Shown piece after piece: positions 1 to 10,599 of a stretch of 64,000 bases of DNA. Below the pieces are notes generated by a model that saw only the letters and a program-made list of their open reading frames with translations, did no database searches and was not told the DNA's origin. The translations under genes and the position numbers were made by a program. Location: positions 128,833 through 192,832 of the forward strand of contig CAXAMN010005225.1 of NCBI GenBank assembly GCA_963970005.1. Direction: 5' to 3'. This DNA is from Durusdinium trenchii. Taxonomy: Eukaryota; Sar; Dinophyceae; Suessiales; Symbiodiniaceae. Each line of letters begins with the position of its first letter. The first letter of the stretch is position 1.

Positions 1-371
1 GTGGATGCAAAGGGCTTTTTACATTCAGTCAAGTAAGAAGTAGTGGTGGACGGCAAGAGGAGTGTGGGGTGCGGGGGGGGTGAGGGGGGGAACCATGGCC
101 AAGATAAAAACGTTCCGTGTGGATGCAAAGGGATTTTACATTCATTCATATATGAGTTAACTTGTATCAACAGCATCTGGCTGAACAGAGTGGAGGGTAG
201 GAGCAGTGTGGAGTGGTGGGGGTGTGGGGTGTGGGGGGGTTCATGGCCAAGATATATAATAACGTTCCCATGTGGATGCAAAGGGCTTTTACATTCAAGA
301 ATTAGTGGCGGACGGCAGGAGGAGTGTGGGGTGGGGGGGCGGGGGGAATCATGGCCAAGATAATAACGTTT
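1..371. repeat. G-rich tandem repeat, three copies
   Basis: A unit that starts GTGGATGCAAAGGG and runs into TTTTACATTCA begins at 1, 119 and 271. Each copy continues into a very G-rich stretch with runs of 6-8 G and ends near CATGGCCAAGATA. The copies are 118-152 bp long and diverged. The open frames across it are low complexity and are not called as genes. Confidence 0.75.
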
Positions 372-409
372 CTCCTGTTGCTTCGCGGAGAGATTTTGCA
401 TCGGTGGCA

Positions 410-681
410 CTACCACCAACTACTACTACCACTACTACAACTATGACTACTACTACTACTACCACTACCACCCTACCACCACTACTACCACTACTACCAC
501 TACTACCACGACGACGACGACTACTACTACTACTACTGCTACCACTACTACTACTACTACTAATACTACTACTACTACCACTACTACCACTACTACTACT
601 ACTACTTCTACTACTACTACTATTACTACTACTACTACTACTACTATCACTACCTGTACCACTACCACTACCACTACCACC

Positions 682-716
<35 letters not shown>

Positions 717-762
717 CACTACCACTACTACTACTTCTACTACTACTACTACTACTACTACC
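410..762. repeat. CTA/CCA trinucleotide microsatellite
   Basis: About 350 bp of almost pure CTA, CCA and CGA triplets. It translates as poly-Leu/Pro on one strand and poly-Val on the other, so the long frames here are artefacts of the repeat. A sequence of the same composition recurs at 56214-56336. Confidence 0.95.
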
Positions 763-816
763 CGGGTCATCAGTTTCTTCTTTTGGAAATGTTTTTGGTT
801 TTGGTTTCCTGGTTTT

Positions 817-888
817 GGTTACCGAGTCAGCGCTTTTGGTTACCGAATCATAGTTACCGAATCAGACCGTTTGGTTACCGAATCAGAC
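817..888. repeat. GGTTACCGAATCA short tandem repeat
   Basis: Four imperfect copies of GTTACCGAATCA, separated by a few bases, lie directly downstream of the microsatellite. No coding role is visible. Confidence 0.7.
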
Positions 889-1245
889 GTCGACCCTGTA
901 CCAGGCAAGGGGGCACGCACCGGGGCAACCGGCCCTTAAGAGCTACAGCTGCTCAGACCAAAATCAAAAGATTAACTGTGACTCCAAGGGTTCCACACAC
1001 AGGCGCATCACCTCGCCCGGTCAATGTCTACAATTCTTGTCAGTTCCTGTTGCAGGGAGTGGTTGCCCCTTGCCTTGCTTGTTCCCTCGCTGAGCTTCCA
1101 GAATGTTTAAGCAAATTTTTTTTTGATTAAGTTTGATCACGTTCTCGAATGCCAAAATCCCATATTTGTGAAACAAAACTACTAAGTTGGTCGCTACTGG
1201 TAGTAGGTCGGAGCCCATTACTAGAAACAAGAAACAAACCCAAGC

Positions 1246-1914
1246 ATGTTGTTCGCAGCGCTGTGGCGTTTGTTTCCATCGCAGCTGCCCGGCTCCGTCT
1301 ACTCTGGCTCCATGGGTTCCCGTCCCTCGCGGCACCATGCAGCACCGGCAGTGGCAGTGCGTCCGTCCGCAGCGCCCGGCTGGAGGGTTTGCATTCGCTT
1401 CGTTGATGGAGGGGAAATGCAGCTGGAAGTTAGCCCAAAGAGGACCCACAGCACTCATAACGCCGGTTGGACACACGGTACAGATAGACTGTTGATAGAT
1501 CCACAATTTGTCGCGTGCGTGCTGTTTGCTGAATGCTCGAATGAGCCAGATCCGTATTTCCTTCCCCTTTGGGCCTCAAGTGTCCAGGCCACTGGAGGAG
1601 TTGCTCTTGATGATCTCGCAGAAGTTGGACAACTTTCCTGTGAAGTATTTGAAGCTACCCTTGGAAAGTGCGAGTTCATCGAGCATCCTCACTTGGAAAG
1701 ATGGGGAGCAAAGCCTCGAGGCGCACTTTGTGCAGCCTTTCTGACCACAGGTTCATGCAGGTCTGCAAGCTGGTTGACTTTTAGACGTATTGACTTAGAC
1801 CGTTGCCCTGTTTGGTTCAGCTCTGGGCACTGGGATAGCCAACCTCCAACCTGGTGTCAACCAGCCGACCTTGGGAGACCCAAAGAGAAATCAAGATACA
1901 CTTTTTACATATAA
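1246..1914 (+). CDS. unidentified open frame, 222 codons
   Basis: This is one of the longest ATG-initiated frames in the first 20 kb. No domain was recognised. The middle has ordinary amino-acid composition (for example CIRFVDGGEMQLEV), but an overlapping frame at 1508-1744 looks equally plausible, so at most one can be real. The C-terminal end runs towards the module array at 1921. There is no clear splice context and no recognisable neighbour. It could be part of a gene or chance. Confidence 0.25.
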   Translation: MLFAALWRLFPSQLPGSVYSGSMGSRPSRHHAAPAVAVRPSAAPGWRVCIRFVDGGEMQLEVSPKRTHSTHNAGWTHGTDRLLIDPQFVACVLFAECSNEPDPYFLPLWASSVQATGGVALDDLAEVGQLSCEVFEATLGKCEFIEHPHLERWGAKPRGALCAAFLTTGSCRSASWLTFRRIDLDRCPVWFSSGHWDSQPPTWCQPADLGRPKEKSRYTFYI

Positions 1915-1920
1915 AAATGC

Positions 1921-2010
1921 ATTGTTTCTAATAGCTTCTTGTTACTACTAGTAAGGCACTTGTTACTAGAAGCGATGCACTTGTTCCTAGTAGCTTCTTG
2001 TTCCTAGTGA
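1921..2010 (-). repeat. CTAGTAG module array
   Basis: Modules such as TAGCTTCTTGTTACTA, GTAAGGCACTTGTTACTA and GCGATGCACTTGTTCCTA are joined at CTAG/TAG. Relative to the commoner form this array is in reverse orientation. Confidence 0.85.
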
Positions 2011-2306
2011 GAAATCAAGATACTCTGCGCTGCAAGCCGTGTAAACCCTTTTTTCACCTCGATGCGAGGCCCTTGGCCTCCACGATGGCTTGGAGCTCCT
2101 TTGGATGATGTTCTTTCGTTTGCTATTTTTATCATTTTTATTCCGACAGTGCTATGCACTGCTGATGCTGAACTGAACAACTTACAACTAAACCCTTGCA
2201 GAAGCTTACAATTGTTATTATACAACTATATATGAAGGGGCCCTTTTTGCGCTTTGGACTTGCAAAGCCCGTACCTCCAAGGCTCCTTTGCGTGAAATCC
2301 TCGCCC

Positions 2307-2414
2307 ATGGCCTCCGCCGTGCCCGCGGCACCCAGCGATGCATCGGCGCTGAAGGCCGTGGTGTTCGAGTCCGAAGAGAGGAAGGAGTTGGAGACGGTCC
2401 CTCGCAGCGGCTGA
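2307..2414 (+). CDS. possible first coding exon, unidentified protein
   Basis: An ATG in the context CGCCCATGG opens a 35-codon frame starting MASAVPAAPSDASALKAVVF and ending in TGA. Composition (Ala/Pro/Ser start, then charged) is coding-like and the codons favour G or C at the third position. If it is a first exon, the GCTGAG near the end could act as a GC donor. The next candidate exon is at 3049. No family was recognised. Confidence 0.35.
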   Translation: MASAVPAAPSDASALKAVVFESEERKELETVPRSG

Positions 2415-2439
2415 GAATCAAAACGTCTTCATAGCAAGG

Positions 2440-2562
2440 ACGCTACGTTCGGGGCTCCTGGCCATCGCTACTAGGAGCAAGGACGCTACTAGGAGCAAAG
2501 GGCATCGCTACTAGGAGCAAGGAAGCTACTAGGTTGGAAGCCATCGCTACTAGTAACAAGCG
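2440..2562 (+). repeat. CTAGTAG module array
   Basis: A chain of ACGCTACTAG, GGCATCGCTACTAG, GAAGCTACTAG and GGTTGGAAGCCATCGCTACTAG modules. It lies immediately upstream of the inverted-repeat element at 2584. Confidence 0.85.
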
Positions 2563-2583
2563 CATGAAAATTCTGTTCATAGC

Positions 2584-3027
2584 AGGACCCCTGAAGATCC
2601 GATATTGAAAAAAAGCAATATCGCAAACAATTTTCAATAATATTGAACTTGATTTCTGTTCAATCGCAGGATTGTTTTTTTTTTCAATATTGCAGATTGA
2701 AAACATAATCAATATGTTTGATCAATATCGACCAATATCATGATCAAAATCGAGACCAATATCAATGTCAAAAGGAACTCCACAGGATCTCCACAGGATT
2801 CTAAACTCCACAGGAACTCCACAGGATCTCCACGATAATATTGACCAATATCATGATCAATATCATGATCAATATGTGAAACCAAGATTGACCAATATCA
2901 TGACCAATATTATATTGATCATGATATTGATTTTTTTGGCTTCCAAGTTGACCATTTTCAACATTATTGAAAAACATTGGGACCAATCGTAAGATTGAGT
3001 TTTTTCAATATCGGATCCTCAGGGACC
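2584..3027. mobile_element. MITE-like element with terminal inverted repeats
   Basis: The left end (2584-2614, containing GATCCGATATTGAAAAAA) is an imperfect reverse complement of the right end (2999-3027, containing TTTTTTCAATATCGGATC). The inside is AT-rich with many CAATATTG, ATCATGATC and GGAACTCCACAGGATCTCC repeats and has no protein-coding frame. Size and structure fit a non-autonomous foldback or MITE-type element. No clear target-site duplication was seen. Confidence 0.6.
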
Positions 3028-3048
3028 AATCTGCCTTCCTCAGCTCAG

Positions 3049-3333
3049 GTCTCAATGTATTTGGAACTCCAGGCAGAAGGTTGGAAGGAGCTTTCATGGT
3101 GTGGCCCGGTGCAGATCATGCTCCAAGCCAGTGTGGCGGAGGTGATTTTGGATGCTCAACAGCTTCTAATGAACTTGGCCAGGGAGGCGCCTGATTCAAC
3201 AATGCCAATGAATTCCTTTCCAAAGCTGTCAATGCGTTTCCAGTTTTCTTTCAAAAGTCTTTCGTGGTTTCCTTTATTTTGTGTCTCGTGCATTTGGTGG
3301 GAAATGAACCTGTCTGTGATTTGGGAGCTTTAA
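3049..3333 (+). CDS. coding exon, unidentified protein
   Basis: After CTCAG at 3044-3048 the frame reads VSMYLELQAEGWKELSWCGP and stays coding-like through about 3240 (helical, Leu/Ala/Gln-rich, no low complexity). The open frame runs to a stop at 3333, but the last 30 codons look intronic, so the true donor probably lies near 3240-3260. The exon starts right after the inverted-repeat element, whose right edge is only 21 bp upstream. No domain was recognised. It may belong with the exon at 3589. Confidence 0.45.
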   Translation, partial: VSMYLELQAEGWKELSWCGPVQIMLQASVAEVILDAQQLLMNLAREAPDSTMPMNSFPKLSMRFQFSFKSLSWFPLFCVSCIWWEMNLSVIWEL

Positions 3334-3588
3334 ATCCCTTAGTCAGGTTTGAATTCGCTTCTCTTGATGCAATATTCGATCTATCGATGGCATCCTTGTG
3401 AACGGATCCAGCTCGGATTCAGTTGTGGCCCAACGCTCAACGAGAAATTCAGCACTCCACTCTCTGAACTTCGATTCCCTTCGGGCTCTTCGCTTCAGGA
3501 TGGCGACTGCTTGTGCCTTTTCTCTCAGATGGACTAGGACCTAGGATATTCCCAAGGAAGCTGATGCATTTCGACGACTATCCGGCAG

Positions 3589-4011
3589 GATCGATGTCTG
3601 TCTCAGCCGTTCTTCGTTGAAAATGGAGAGATGTTGAACGACTCTACAGAGGTCCAGACAGTCTCAATGAGAGTCTTTGATCGCTCAAAGCTCCAAGAGG
3701 TCAGCCCATTCGACGACACCAGACATCTTTCCAGCCTCACGCTCGACATGTGTAAAAAGACTGCATATTGCCAGCATTGCAAAGATCGCATAGGGTGTTT
3801 GCTGACAGACTCAAATACCAAGCTGCAGTTGGTTGAAGAAAAGGGAACTGAGCTAAGGATACTGCTCCCTCTGGTTCAGATGCTGTTGAGCTTAATCCTT
3901 TTGGCTGCATGGGGCCTCATCGCTGGTCTGATTGTCACACAGATTCCTCCCAACTATGTGCCAAGCGAGGCGATGGAATCCGGAAAGCGGATGAAAGCAG
4001 GGTTCAAATGA
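3589..4011 (+). CDS. coding exon with one membrane segment, unidentified
   Basis: Behind a GGCAG acceptor the frame runs 140 codons to TGA. Residues near the middle carry Cys-rich CKKTAYCQHC, followed by a hydrophobic stretch of about 25 residues (LLPLVQMLLSLILLAAWGLI) and then a short polar tail. The membrane segment resembles those of SLC44 proteins, but its place before the SLC44 exon at 5311 does not match the usual order, so I keep it separate. It may be the 3' exon of an upstream membrane-protein gene. No ATG is needed if it is internal. Confidence 0.45.
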   Translation, partial: DRCLSQPFFVENGEMLNDSTEVQTVSMRVFDRSKLQEVSPFDDTRHLSSLTLDMCKKTAYCQHCKDRIGCLLTDSNTKLQLVEEKGTELRILLPLVQMLLSLILLAAWGLIAGLIVTQIPPNYVPSEAMESGKRMKAGFK

Positions 4012-4019
4012 GAGGAAGT

Positions 4020-5300
4020 CTGTCATGGCATGAGCCTCTTCAAGTTTCAGATGTTACGTGTAGGGCGTTGCACGTGGACCGCCAAGGAAGAGAGGTCCGA
4101 AGGTCCAAAAGCAAGCAAAAAAGAAGGTCTAGACCTAGAGTCAAACGAAAAGTAACATTACGTAAATAAGATAAATAAGGATGGGAAAAAAGAAAGGAGA
4201 ACCGTCTCAAAGTGTCCTCCATAATGCAGACATGATTCTACAGCCTGGGAGGCCTTGAGCCAGGCAGTGGCGATGGGCAATGCGACCACCCCCAGCGCGT
4301 GTGCTGTGAGTTGGCCGCCAGGTGTGTCGGTCACTCTCTTATGGAAAACGGGCACCGTTGAAAGCTTTTTGTTTATCTTTATTTCACGAGTTTTCATTGT
4401 CATATCATACCTTTGGCGAGAGATCATGAGAGAAAGCCGCTTTTTGTAGCAAAAGAATGCCCCAAAAAAACAATAAGTCCAAGACCTAGCAAATTGTTCT
4501 GGATACCATTGATACCTATTCCATTAGCTGACAGACAAAGCAGACACAAGTACAGCGAAGTGACACATCACGACAGTTTGAAAGCTGCTTTGAGCTGAAA
4601 CAAGTAACAAGTACTTGACGGGCTCGTGATGCCTGAGACAATCTGAGACGTGGTGTTCGGAGAATCTTTAAGTCCCTTGCTCGACTGCTTGGTGCTACTT
4701 ACCCCTTGCAGGCTTTGCCTTTGAAGATGTTTCAGCTTGCCAGCCAAGCAACACCACAGGCCAAGAGCTTTGAAGCTCGGCTTTCTTAAGCATTGCATCC
4801 CTAGTATCCTAGCTAGAGCAACAGATGCATTGAAGCATGAGCCAAAACGATGAAAATCAAGGTGGACCCTGCTGGAGGGTGAAGTCGGCAGAGAAACAAA
4901 TACTGCTTTGAGGCTGGCATTGCGCTGCACCACGCGTAGTTCTCAATGAGCGCTTTGCCTTTGCCGCTTGGCCTCTAGGATTTCCTCTCGTTTGTAGATA
5001 CACAGGTGGTGCGTGTAAGGGATGTTTATCTAAAACATTCTAAAAGGTCGTTTTAGATGCTGTCCAAACCGTCAGTGAAAGATCCGCGATGAGGTTCGCG
5101 AAAGTATGTGTGTTTTTCCGTGAAGCATTTACCGATTGTCTTCATTTTCATGCAGAAACGGAAGGCAATCCTCCACAATTACTAAGCAGTTGAGGGTAGT
5201 AGGAAAGCTTAATGCAAGCCAAACGATGCTAATAGGAATCTCAGTGGTGGATGCTTTTTGGAGACATTCCTTTACGCATTCCGACCAGCCAAGCATTCGA
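4020..5300 (+). other. interval without a supported exon
   Basis: A basic frame at 4019-4169 (rich in KRRSRP) and a frame at 4255-4370 behind TGGGAG are possible exon fragments, but neither has a convincing donor. From 4440 to 5250 nothing was recognised. Confidence 0.4.
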
Positions 5301-5310
5301 TGATTTGCAG

Positions 5311-8300
5311 GGTGACAATGGCTACCCCTGCAAAATTTTTGCGATTGCCAATTTGTTGATATTTTTTCGCAAGAGGACTCAGCTTAGGCTGCAGCAAAAT
5401 ATGCTTGTAATACCACCCCAAGAATCAACTCTAGGGCTGGAATTATTTCGACAGATTAATTTCTTCTTCCGCAGAGTGCCACCTTTGCGAATCAGAACGC
5501 GACGTGATTTGGAAGCAACATTCTATGAACACTAAGCTGGTAATCATGTGACAGCGTATGTGCACTTTGACCAAGGTTTATTAAGCTGCACATCCATACA
5601 TTTACAAGTATGATACTCCGACTGGCATGTTTGTGCATTTAACGGTGCGCACCTTCGGCTTCCCTAGGCCTTCTTCTCATATCTTTGGCACAATGCCCTG
5701 CTGGCTGCCATAGGGCAATGCTTTTTGGCAACAAGTTGATGGACCCATTCACCCAGCAATTGTCGAGAAGTCGGAGTTCTGCAACGCCACCTTTCCACGA
5801 GAATCCGCTTGGCAGTTGAATGTTCATGCGGTCATGGGGGTTGTACTACTGGTAACAAGAAGCTACTAGGGGCTCCTGGCCTTACTACTAGGAGCAAGGA
5901 CGCTACTAGGGGCTCCTGGCATCGCTACTAGTAGCATTCTCACTGCTAGTAACAAGAAGCTACTAGGGGCTCCTGAACGGGTCGTGTGAAAGTCCTACCG
6001 GATCCGACCGCCGTCCTAACAGCAAGTCTGCCAGACTCAGGCATTGTCGCTGGAGCTGTTGGCAGCTGGTTCTTTGCAGAAAGACGCCTGAAGGCTTGAG
6101 TTCAGAGCAGTTCAGAGTAGGAAGTTGGAGGGGTTCTGCCTAATGAAGGTCCTATTAATAAGTCCGAATAAGTCCTATATATGTAATCAAATCTATTACC
6201 CTTTTGTAGCCTTCTGATCTTCAAAATCCTTCAAAAGGTTGTGATTCAGATTGTCAAGACTGTGGGTCAAGATGGGAACACAAAAGCTTTTGCCGGTCTT
6301 GGCCGTGTGAGGGCGTGACCCCAGTATTTTGCAGAGCTACCGTGAATGCGCTTATTTGGTCACGTGGCTCAATTAGCGCCCAAGGAACCATTCGAAGCTG
6401 TGGCAAGGGAGGCCGGACAGATTCGATCCAGGCATTTTGGATCCTTAGCCTTTGGATCACTGATTCTGGCCATTGATGCTCAGCGGCACTGGCTGGGCGC
6501 TGTTCATTTCCTGCAAGAGCTCGCTCGCAGCACCACTCGGGCATTTAGAGCATTCTCTCAATATGCTCTCCACCCTAGGTTACCGATCCAAGGGTTCTTA
6601 CTGTATGGCTCATGCGACTGGTGAAGTGCTCGTGCATTCTCAGCCTTGTTTCTGTGAAAGTTCATGTGCATGATCATGACACCAGTTGATCCATTATGCC
6701 GTCGCCTAAAGGGCCCGAGCCAAGACCTGCGCATTTTGCACCAAAAGGGTTCGCCATGTTTGCGTTTGAGCGTTCCTGCTTTTGTTAGTCCCCTCCTATC
6801 CTTGCAAGAGGGTGCACTAGTTGGTTCCGGAGCCCTTGTGTGTCATGTTTGACTTCGCGGCTCTTTCCGAGCAAGGTGACCATGATGCCCCTTCGCCATT
6901 GTCTGAGGGTTCTGCTACATCGGAGCCCGCTTGGTAGCAACCTGTAAGCGCAGAGGTGCTTCGCCCAGGCCCCACTGAAAGCGGGCATGGCCAAGACGTG
7001 GGTATTTGAGAGCAGGCTCATGTAAGCGTGTCCAAATCACAAGTTGACGCGCCAGGGACAATTCCACGCGGACAATTTTCGGCAACCGTATCATCTGTGT
7101 CTCAGGCGCAGTTGCGGCGCAAAAGGTCGTTCCTGAACCAAGAACAGCGTTTCGGCTTGATGGCTGCTGTTGCACGCGAACGAGAAAGGCGGCTCTTGTT
7201 TCATTATTCCATCACTGACTTAAGCCATTGGGCTGGCTCCCGCTTAGACCCTACCAAAATTCCCAAACAGGTTACTTCTTCCTATGCAAGCTCTTTGTCC
7301 TACTAGCAGGAGACCTTCATCACCAACCTTGGGATGGGACAGGTCAGCAAGAAAGACGAGAAGACAGACAGACGCTTTGGCTGCACACCATTGGCCAGAG
7401 TTCAGGTCGTTCAGCGGTTGCCTACAATAGCCTGCGGGCCAGCACGTTTGGACATGTCATCCACAGTTTCATTGTCGAATCGCGAACAGGAAACTACGTG
7501 CGCTGACCTTGACTGTTTCCACGAGACTCCAGGACATTGCAGCGTGTCAATGATACATCCAAGCCGCAAGCCAGCGCGGGCAGATCATCTTGCTGGCGCC
7601 AACGACTGTGACTGAGAAAGCGTGCTATGGTGGGTTCAAAGAGTTTCGCAACAAGCAAGTTTGCAGGAACACTTTGGCCGTAGAGGGCGTGTTGGCGGAC
7701 AGTGCTGCAGATCGTTTGGGGGAGTTGGTCTTCGGAGTTGCTGCCCACCATGTGGGCCCTCGCTTGCGCGCATGTTGGCTAGAGACTGCAAGTCATTGTA
7801 CGACAGCGTGTCGTCGGCCAACCCGACTGTCGAGGACAAGCACAATTTAGTCAACATTAGATCATATTCGATCCACGCAGGAGGTGGTGAGCCGAAACAC
7901 CATCCATTCGATCCACGGCCTTGCACATGGCAGATTCGCTCACGAAGGTATCGGCAGAGGGACACGCTCTTGTCCTGGCGACAGAAGCCGGTCATCATTC
8001 TGCGTGATGGATCGCACGCATTTCCCCCAGTGCGAAAGTTCATGTGCATGATCACGACACCTGTTGATCCATTATGCAGTCGCCTGAAGGGCCTGAGCCA
8101 AGATCTGGGCATTTTGCGCCAAAAGGGTTCGCCATGTTTGCGTTTGAACGTTTCTGCTTTTGTTAGTCCTGTCCTTTCCTTGCAAGAGGGTGCGCTAGAG
8201 TTTTGTCTTCTCACGGCTGCAGAGCAGCGGCGTGCGCCCAGGTGCAGTTTTTGAAGTGGCTGATGCGTTTCTCACTAGCATTTTTACGAAGCGGTTTTCG

Positions 8301-10168
8301 ATATGTTTTGCCCAACGCGCACTCAGCTGAACCTGGTTGACTGAGGTTTCCTGGCCGAACAAGCCAAGGTGCGTAAGAATCGGATCCTACAAACTATTTT
8401 CAGGATCTTGGCCTGCTGTCTTTGGTGCTTTGAGAAGCTTGGCAGCCACATGATTGTTCTTGACATTTCGTGGCATTGGGCTGCTCATCTCTGAAGGAAT
8501 CAGGCTGATCTGGTGTGATCATTGGAAACAATGCAGCTCTGCCCAGGAACATGTAGCAGCTAGCAGCCCTGCTCACTATAGTAGCATGGTGGTGTTTAGG
8601 TTGCTTCGTTAGTTTTTGACCATGAGACTTGGATAAAGCGCTGAGTGATGAGGAAGTGCATCAAGTACCTCAACAAGTAGCTCGATGCAAAAAGTACAAA
8701 TCTACGGAAACGTCTGATAGCTGTAGGCTAGCAAGACGGCCAATAGCTGCCGTTTCTTGGGTTGCTTTCCATCAGGATCTTTTGCGTTTGACATCCCTAT
8801 AGTTCCTACATGGCGTTCGAAGGGGGTCTTCATGATGTCATGGCCAAGGCTATGTTTTTTTCTGCTTGACAAGCACCAAGGAATGCATACATCCAGGTAG
8901 CTGTGAAAGGAACAAATTTTTGCACTTCTGCGCCTGGTCTGCGAATAGTTGTCAGGATACCCCAAATGCGGAGAAACCTTGCCAATCGCTGTAGGAGAGG
9001 CAAAAGACGAGTCAGGATTTTGCTAGGTCCTTGTAGCGCCCAGTTCGACCAAACGAGGCACAGAACGCCTTCTTTCTGATCTTACGGAATGCGATTCGCT
9101 TCGGAGTGTTGGCGCTGCTTGGCCCCCTCGTCTATTTTATAGGCGGGGGAGATTTCGCTAAGTTGCTAAGCTAGCATATTCAGTTCCGAGGTTTTATGGC
9201 ATGCAGAATGTCCACAACGTAAAGCAAACACAAAAAACACAGGTCTGTGCGGTTTAATAGAGACAAAAAAATCTAAAGGAAAAACGGGTGCTAAAGAAAA
9301 AAGATGAACACAGTTTAAAAACAAAAAACAATATAGGATCAAAATAAAACCATCTAAAGAGAAACATGATCAGAAAAAACAAGAAAAGTTAAGAACACAT
9401 CTCCAGAATAATATGCATGTCTAAAGAAAAGAAGACCAAAGGAAAAATAAGATAAACACATGCACAGAAAATCAAGAAATATCCCACGAAGTACATGACA
9501 AGAACAGGTCTCAAGACAGGAACGGTCTAAAAGTAAACTAAAACAATAGGTGGCGGCTGCTTTGAGTGGTGGCGCCTTTGCAGGACAATTTACTCGTAGG
9601 ACAATTCCTTTAATCAGGTGTTAGGAAATTTTACCTGTGTGAGATCATAGCAAAGGACCTTGACATCCTGCACCTTCCTCCACTTGTGCCAGAGGGGCAG
9701 CCACTTGCAAGTACAACGTAAACGCTATAGTTTGCTTTGCCTTAATCCGTTGTGGTACCCCCTCAGAAGACATCACCTTGTTGTTTTTGTGTCCTCTTCG
9801 TTTCCCAGTGATGGACCTTGTTGGCTGTGTTTTGCTCCAAGTGAGACAAGCATCGGACTTTTGACACACGTGCAATGCAGGCGTTCTGTTCATGGCTGGC
9901 ACCACTGGCCTGAGCGGCTATTATATCTTCCAAGCATTTCATCCTGAGATGAGCTTCTTGTCGCGCCAATCAGGAACCAATGGATTCCCACCTGTCTAGT
10001 TCAAGCACTGCTTTTGACCAAGATCCTGTGATCCCAACGATCCTATACGTCGTCATCGGCTATCTTATTGGACGTCTTTTCTTGAGTGTCTTTCGACTGG
10101 CTTGCGACACTTCTATGCAGTGCTTCATCATGGCAGAGGACAAGACTGCAGACCAATGGCAAAGCTAG
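5311..10168 (+). CDS. choline-transporter-like protein, SLC44/CTL family (multi-exon)
   Basis: Five exons in the correct order match the SLC44 membrane core. 6041-6093 encodes GIVAGAVGSWFFAERRLK (compare the family's AGAVxxWYF helix). 6377-6477 contains RHFGSLAFGSLILAI (family HLGSxAFGSLI). 8404-8441 contains ILACCLWCFEKL (family CxxWCLEK). 9881 to about 9950 contains VLFMAGTTGLSGYYIF. 10023-10168 is the last exon. An earlier exon, 5311-5394, with LLIFFRKR may be the loop before the core. Acceptors are AG|G or AG|A, and several donors seem to be GC. SLC44 proteins are multi-pass membrane transporters for choline and related amines. The exon for the conserved NAYI segment was not found, so either an exon was missed or the gene is damaged. 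The 6477-8404 intron carries a retroelement remnant. Confidence 0.75.
5841..5975 (+). repeat. CTAGTAG module array
   Basis: Modules GTAACAAGAAGCTACTAG, GGGCTCCTGGCCTTACTACTAG, GAGCAAGGACGCTACTAG and GGGCTCCTGGCATCGCTACTAG lie in the intron before the SLC44 exon at 6041. Confidence 0.85.
6656..6820 (+). repeat. 165-bp direct repeat, left copy
   Basis: It aligns without gaps to 8034-8198, with about 14 mismatches by eye (roughly 91% identity). With the copia remnant between the copies, these are candidate remains of long terminal repeats or an internal duplication. Both lie in one intron of the SLC44 gene. Confidence 0.8.
7590..8012 (+). pseudogene. decayed Ty1/copia RNase H fragment
   Basis: Three overlapping frames carry consecutive pieces of a copia-type RNase H. 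7650-7740 has KQVCRNTLAVEGVLADSAAD (family RRxxxSTLAAE-like). 7785-7860 has ARDCKSLYDSVSS followed by VEDKHNLV (family DxKSLYD plus DKR). 7925-8010 has MADSLTKVSAEG (family ADALTK). The frame changes between each piece and no upstream reverse transcriptase was recognised, so this is a dead and probably internally deleted element. A 165-bp direct repeat lies on each side. Confidence 0.7.
8034..8198 (+). repeat. 165-bp direct repeat, right copy
   Basis: It begins 22 bp after the RNase H remnant ends, where a 3' LTR would be expected. Its partner is at 6656-6820. The open frames through both copies are similar but contain no recognised domain. Confidence 0.8.
9230..9530. other. A-rich island inside the SLC44 intron
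   Basis: About 300 bp with very high A content on the + strand and almost no C runs. TCTAAAG(A/G)AAA-like words recur at about 9270, 9350, 9420 and 9525. It holds no coding frame and separates the exons at 8404 and 9881. Confidence 0.6.
10023..10168 (+). CDS. last exon of SLC44/CTL gene
   Basis: The frame reads DPVIPTILYVVIGYLIGRLF and then LSVFRLACDTSMQCFIMAED before TAG. This is the best match in the window to the SLC44 family: a final transmembrane helix followed by the conserved pattern SVxxxAxDTxxxCFxxDE. The acceptor is CCAAG|AT. Ordinary family members end within 20-60 residues of this motif, as here. Downstream sequence to 10490 has no convincing frame and is probably 3' untranslated. 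Confidence 0.8.
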
Positions 10169-10496
10169 GCAGACCACTGAAAGACCACCAAAGAAGCACC
10201 ACAGGAAAGACCACTCGGACCACGTACGTTTCTTGCCAGGAAATGCACCAGCGTGGCGACTTTATACCGTCTGCCTTGCAATCTCTGATTGAGAAACATG
10301 AAATCGGTGGCCTGGCACAGCATGGCCTTTTTTTGGAGCGTTTGGAGGCAGCACAGCTCTACACAATCGGAGCCATCCACACACAGACAGTTGTTCGATG
10401 CTGCTGGTTTTGGGTGTAGTATGGTGTAGTGTTGTAGAGTAAACTGAGTAAACTGGGAGGGAAGCTGGTTTTGTGAGAGCTCGATCATCATCCGAC

Positions 10497-10595
10497 CAGG
10501 TAGTCCCTAGTAGCGTCCTTGTTACTAGTAGTAAGGCCAGGAGCCCCTAGTAGCGATGCCCTTTGCCCCTAGTAGCTTCTTGTTACTAGGAGCCA
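10497..10595 (-). repeat. CTAGTAG module array
   Basis: Reverse-orientation chain TAGTAGCGTCCTTG, TAGTAAGGCCAGGAGCCCC, TAGTAGCGATGCCC and TAGTAGCTTCTTG. It begins about 330 bp after the SLC44 stop. Confidence 0.85.
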
Positions 10596-10599
10596 ACAT

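Noticed and set aside
465..770. Poly-valine frame on the minus strand
   Set aside because: Translation of the CTA/CCA microsatellite.
7636..8214. 192-codon minus-strand frame
   Set aside because: Antisense of the copia RNase H remnant and the right 165-bp repeat; no recognisable domain in this direction.
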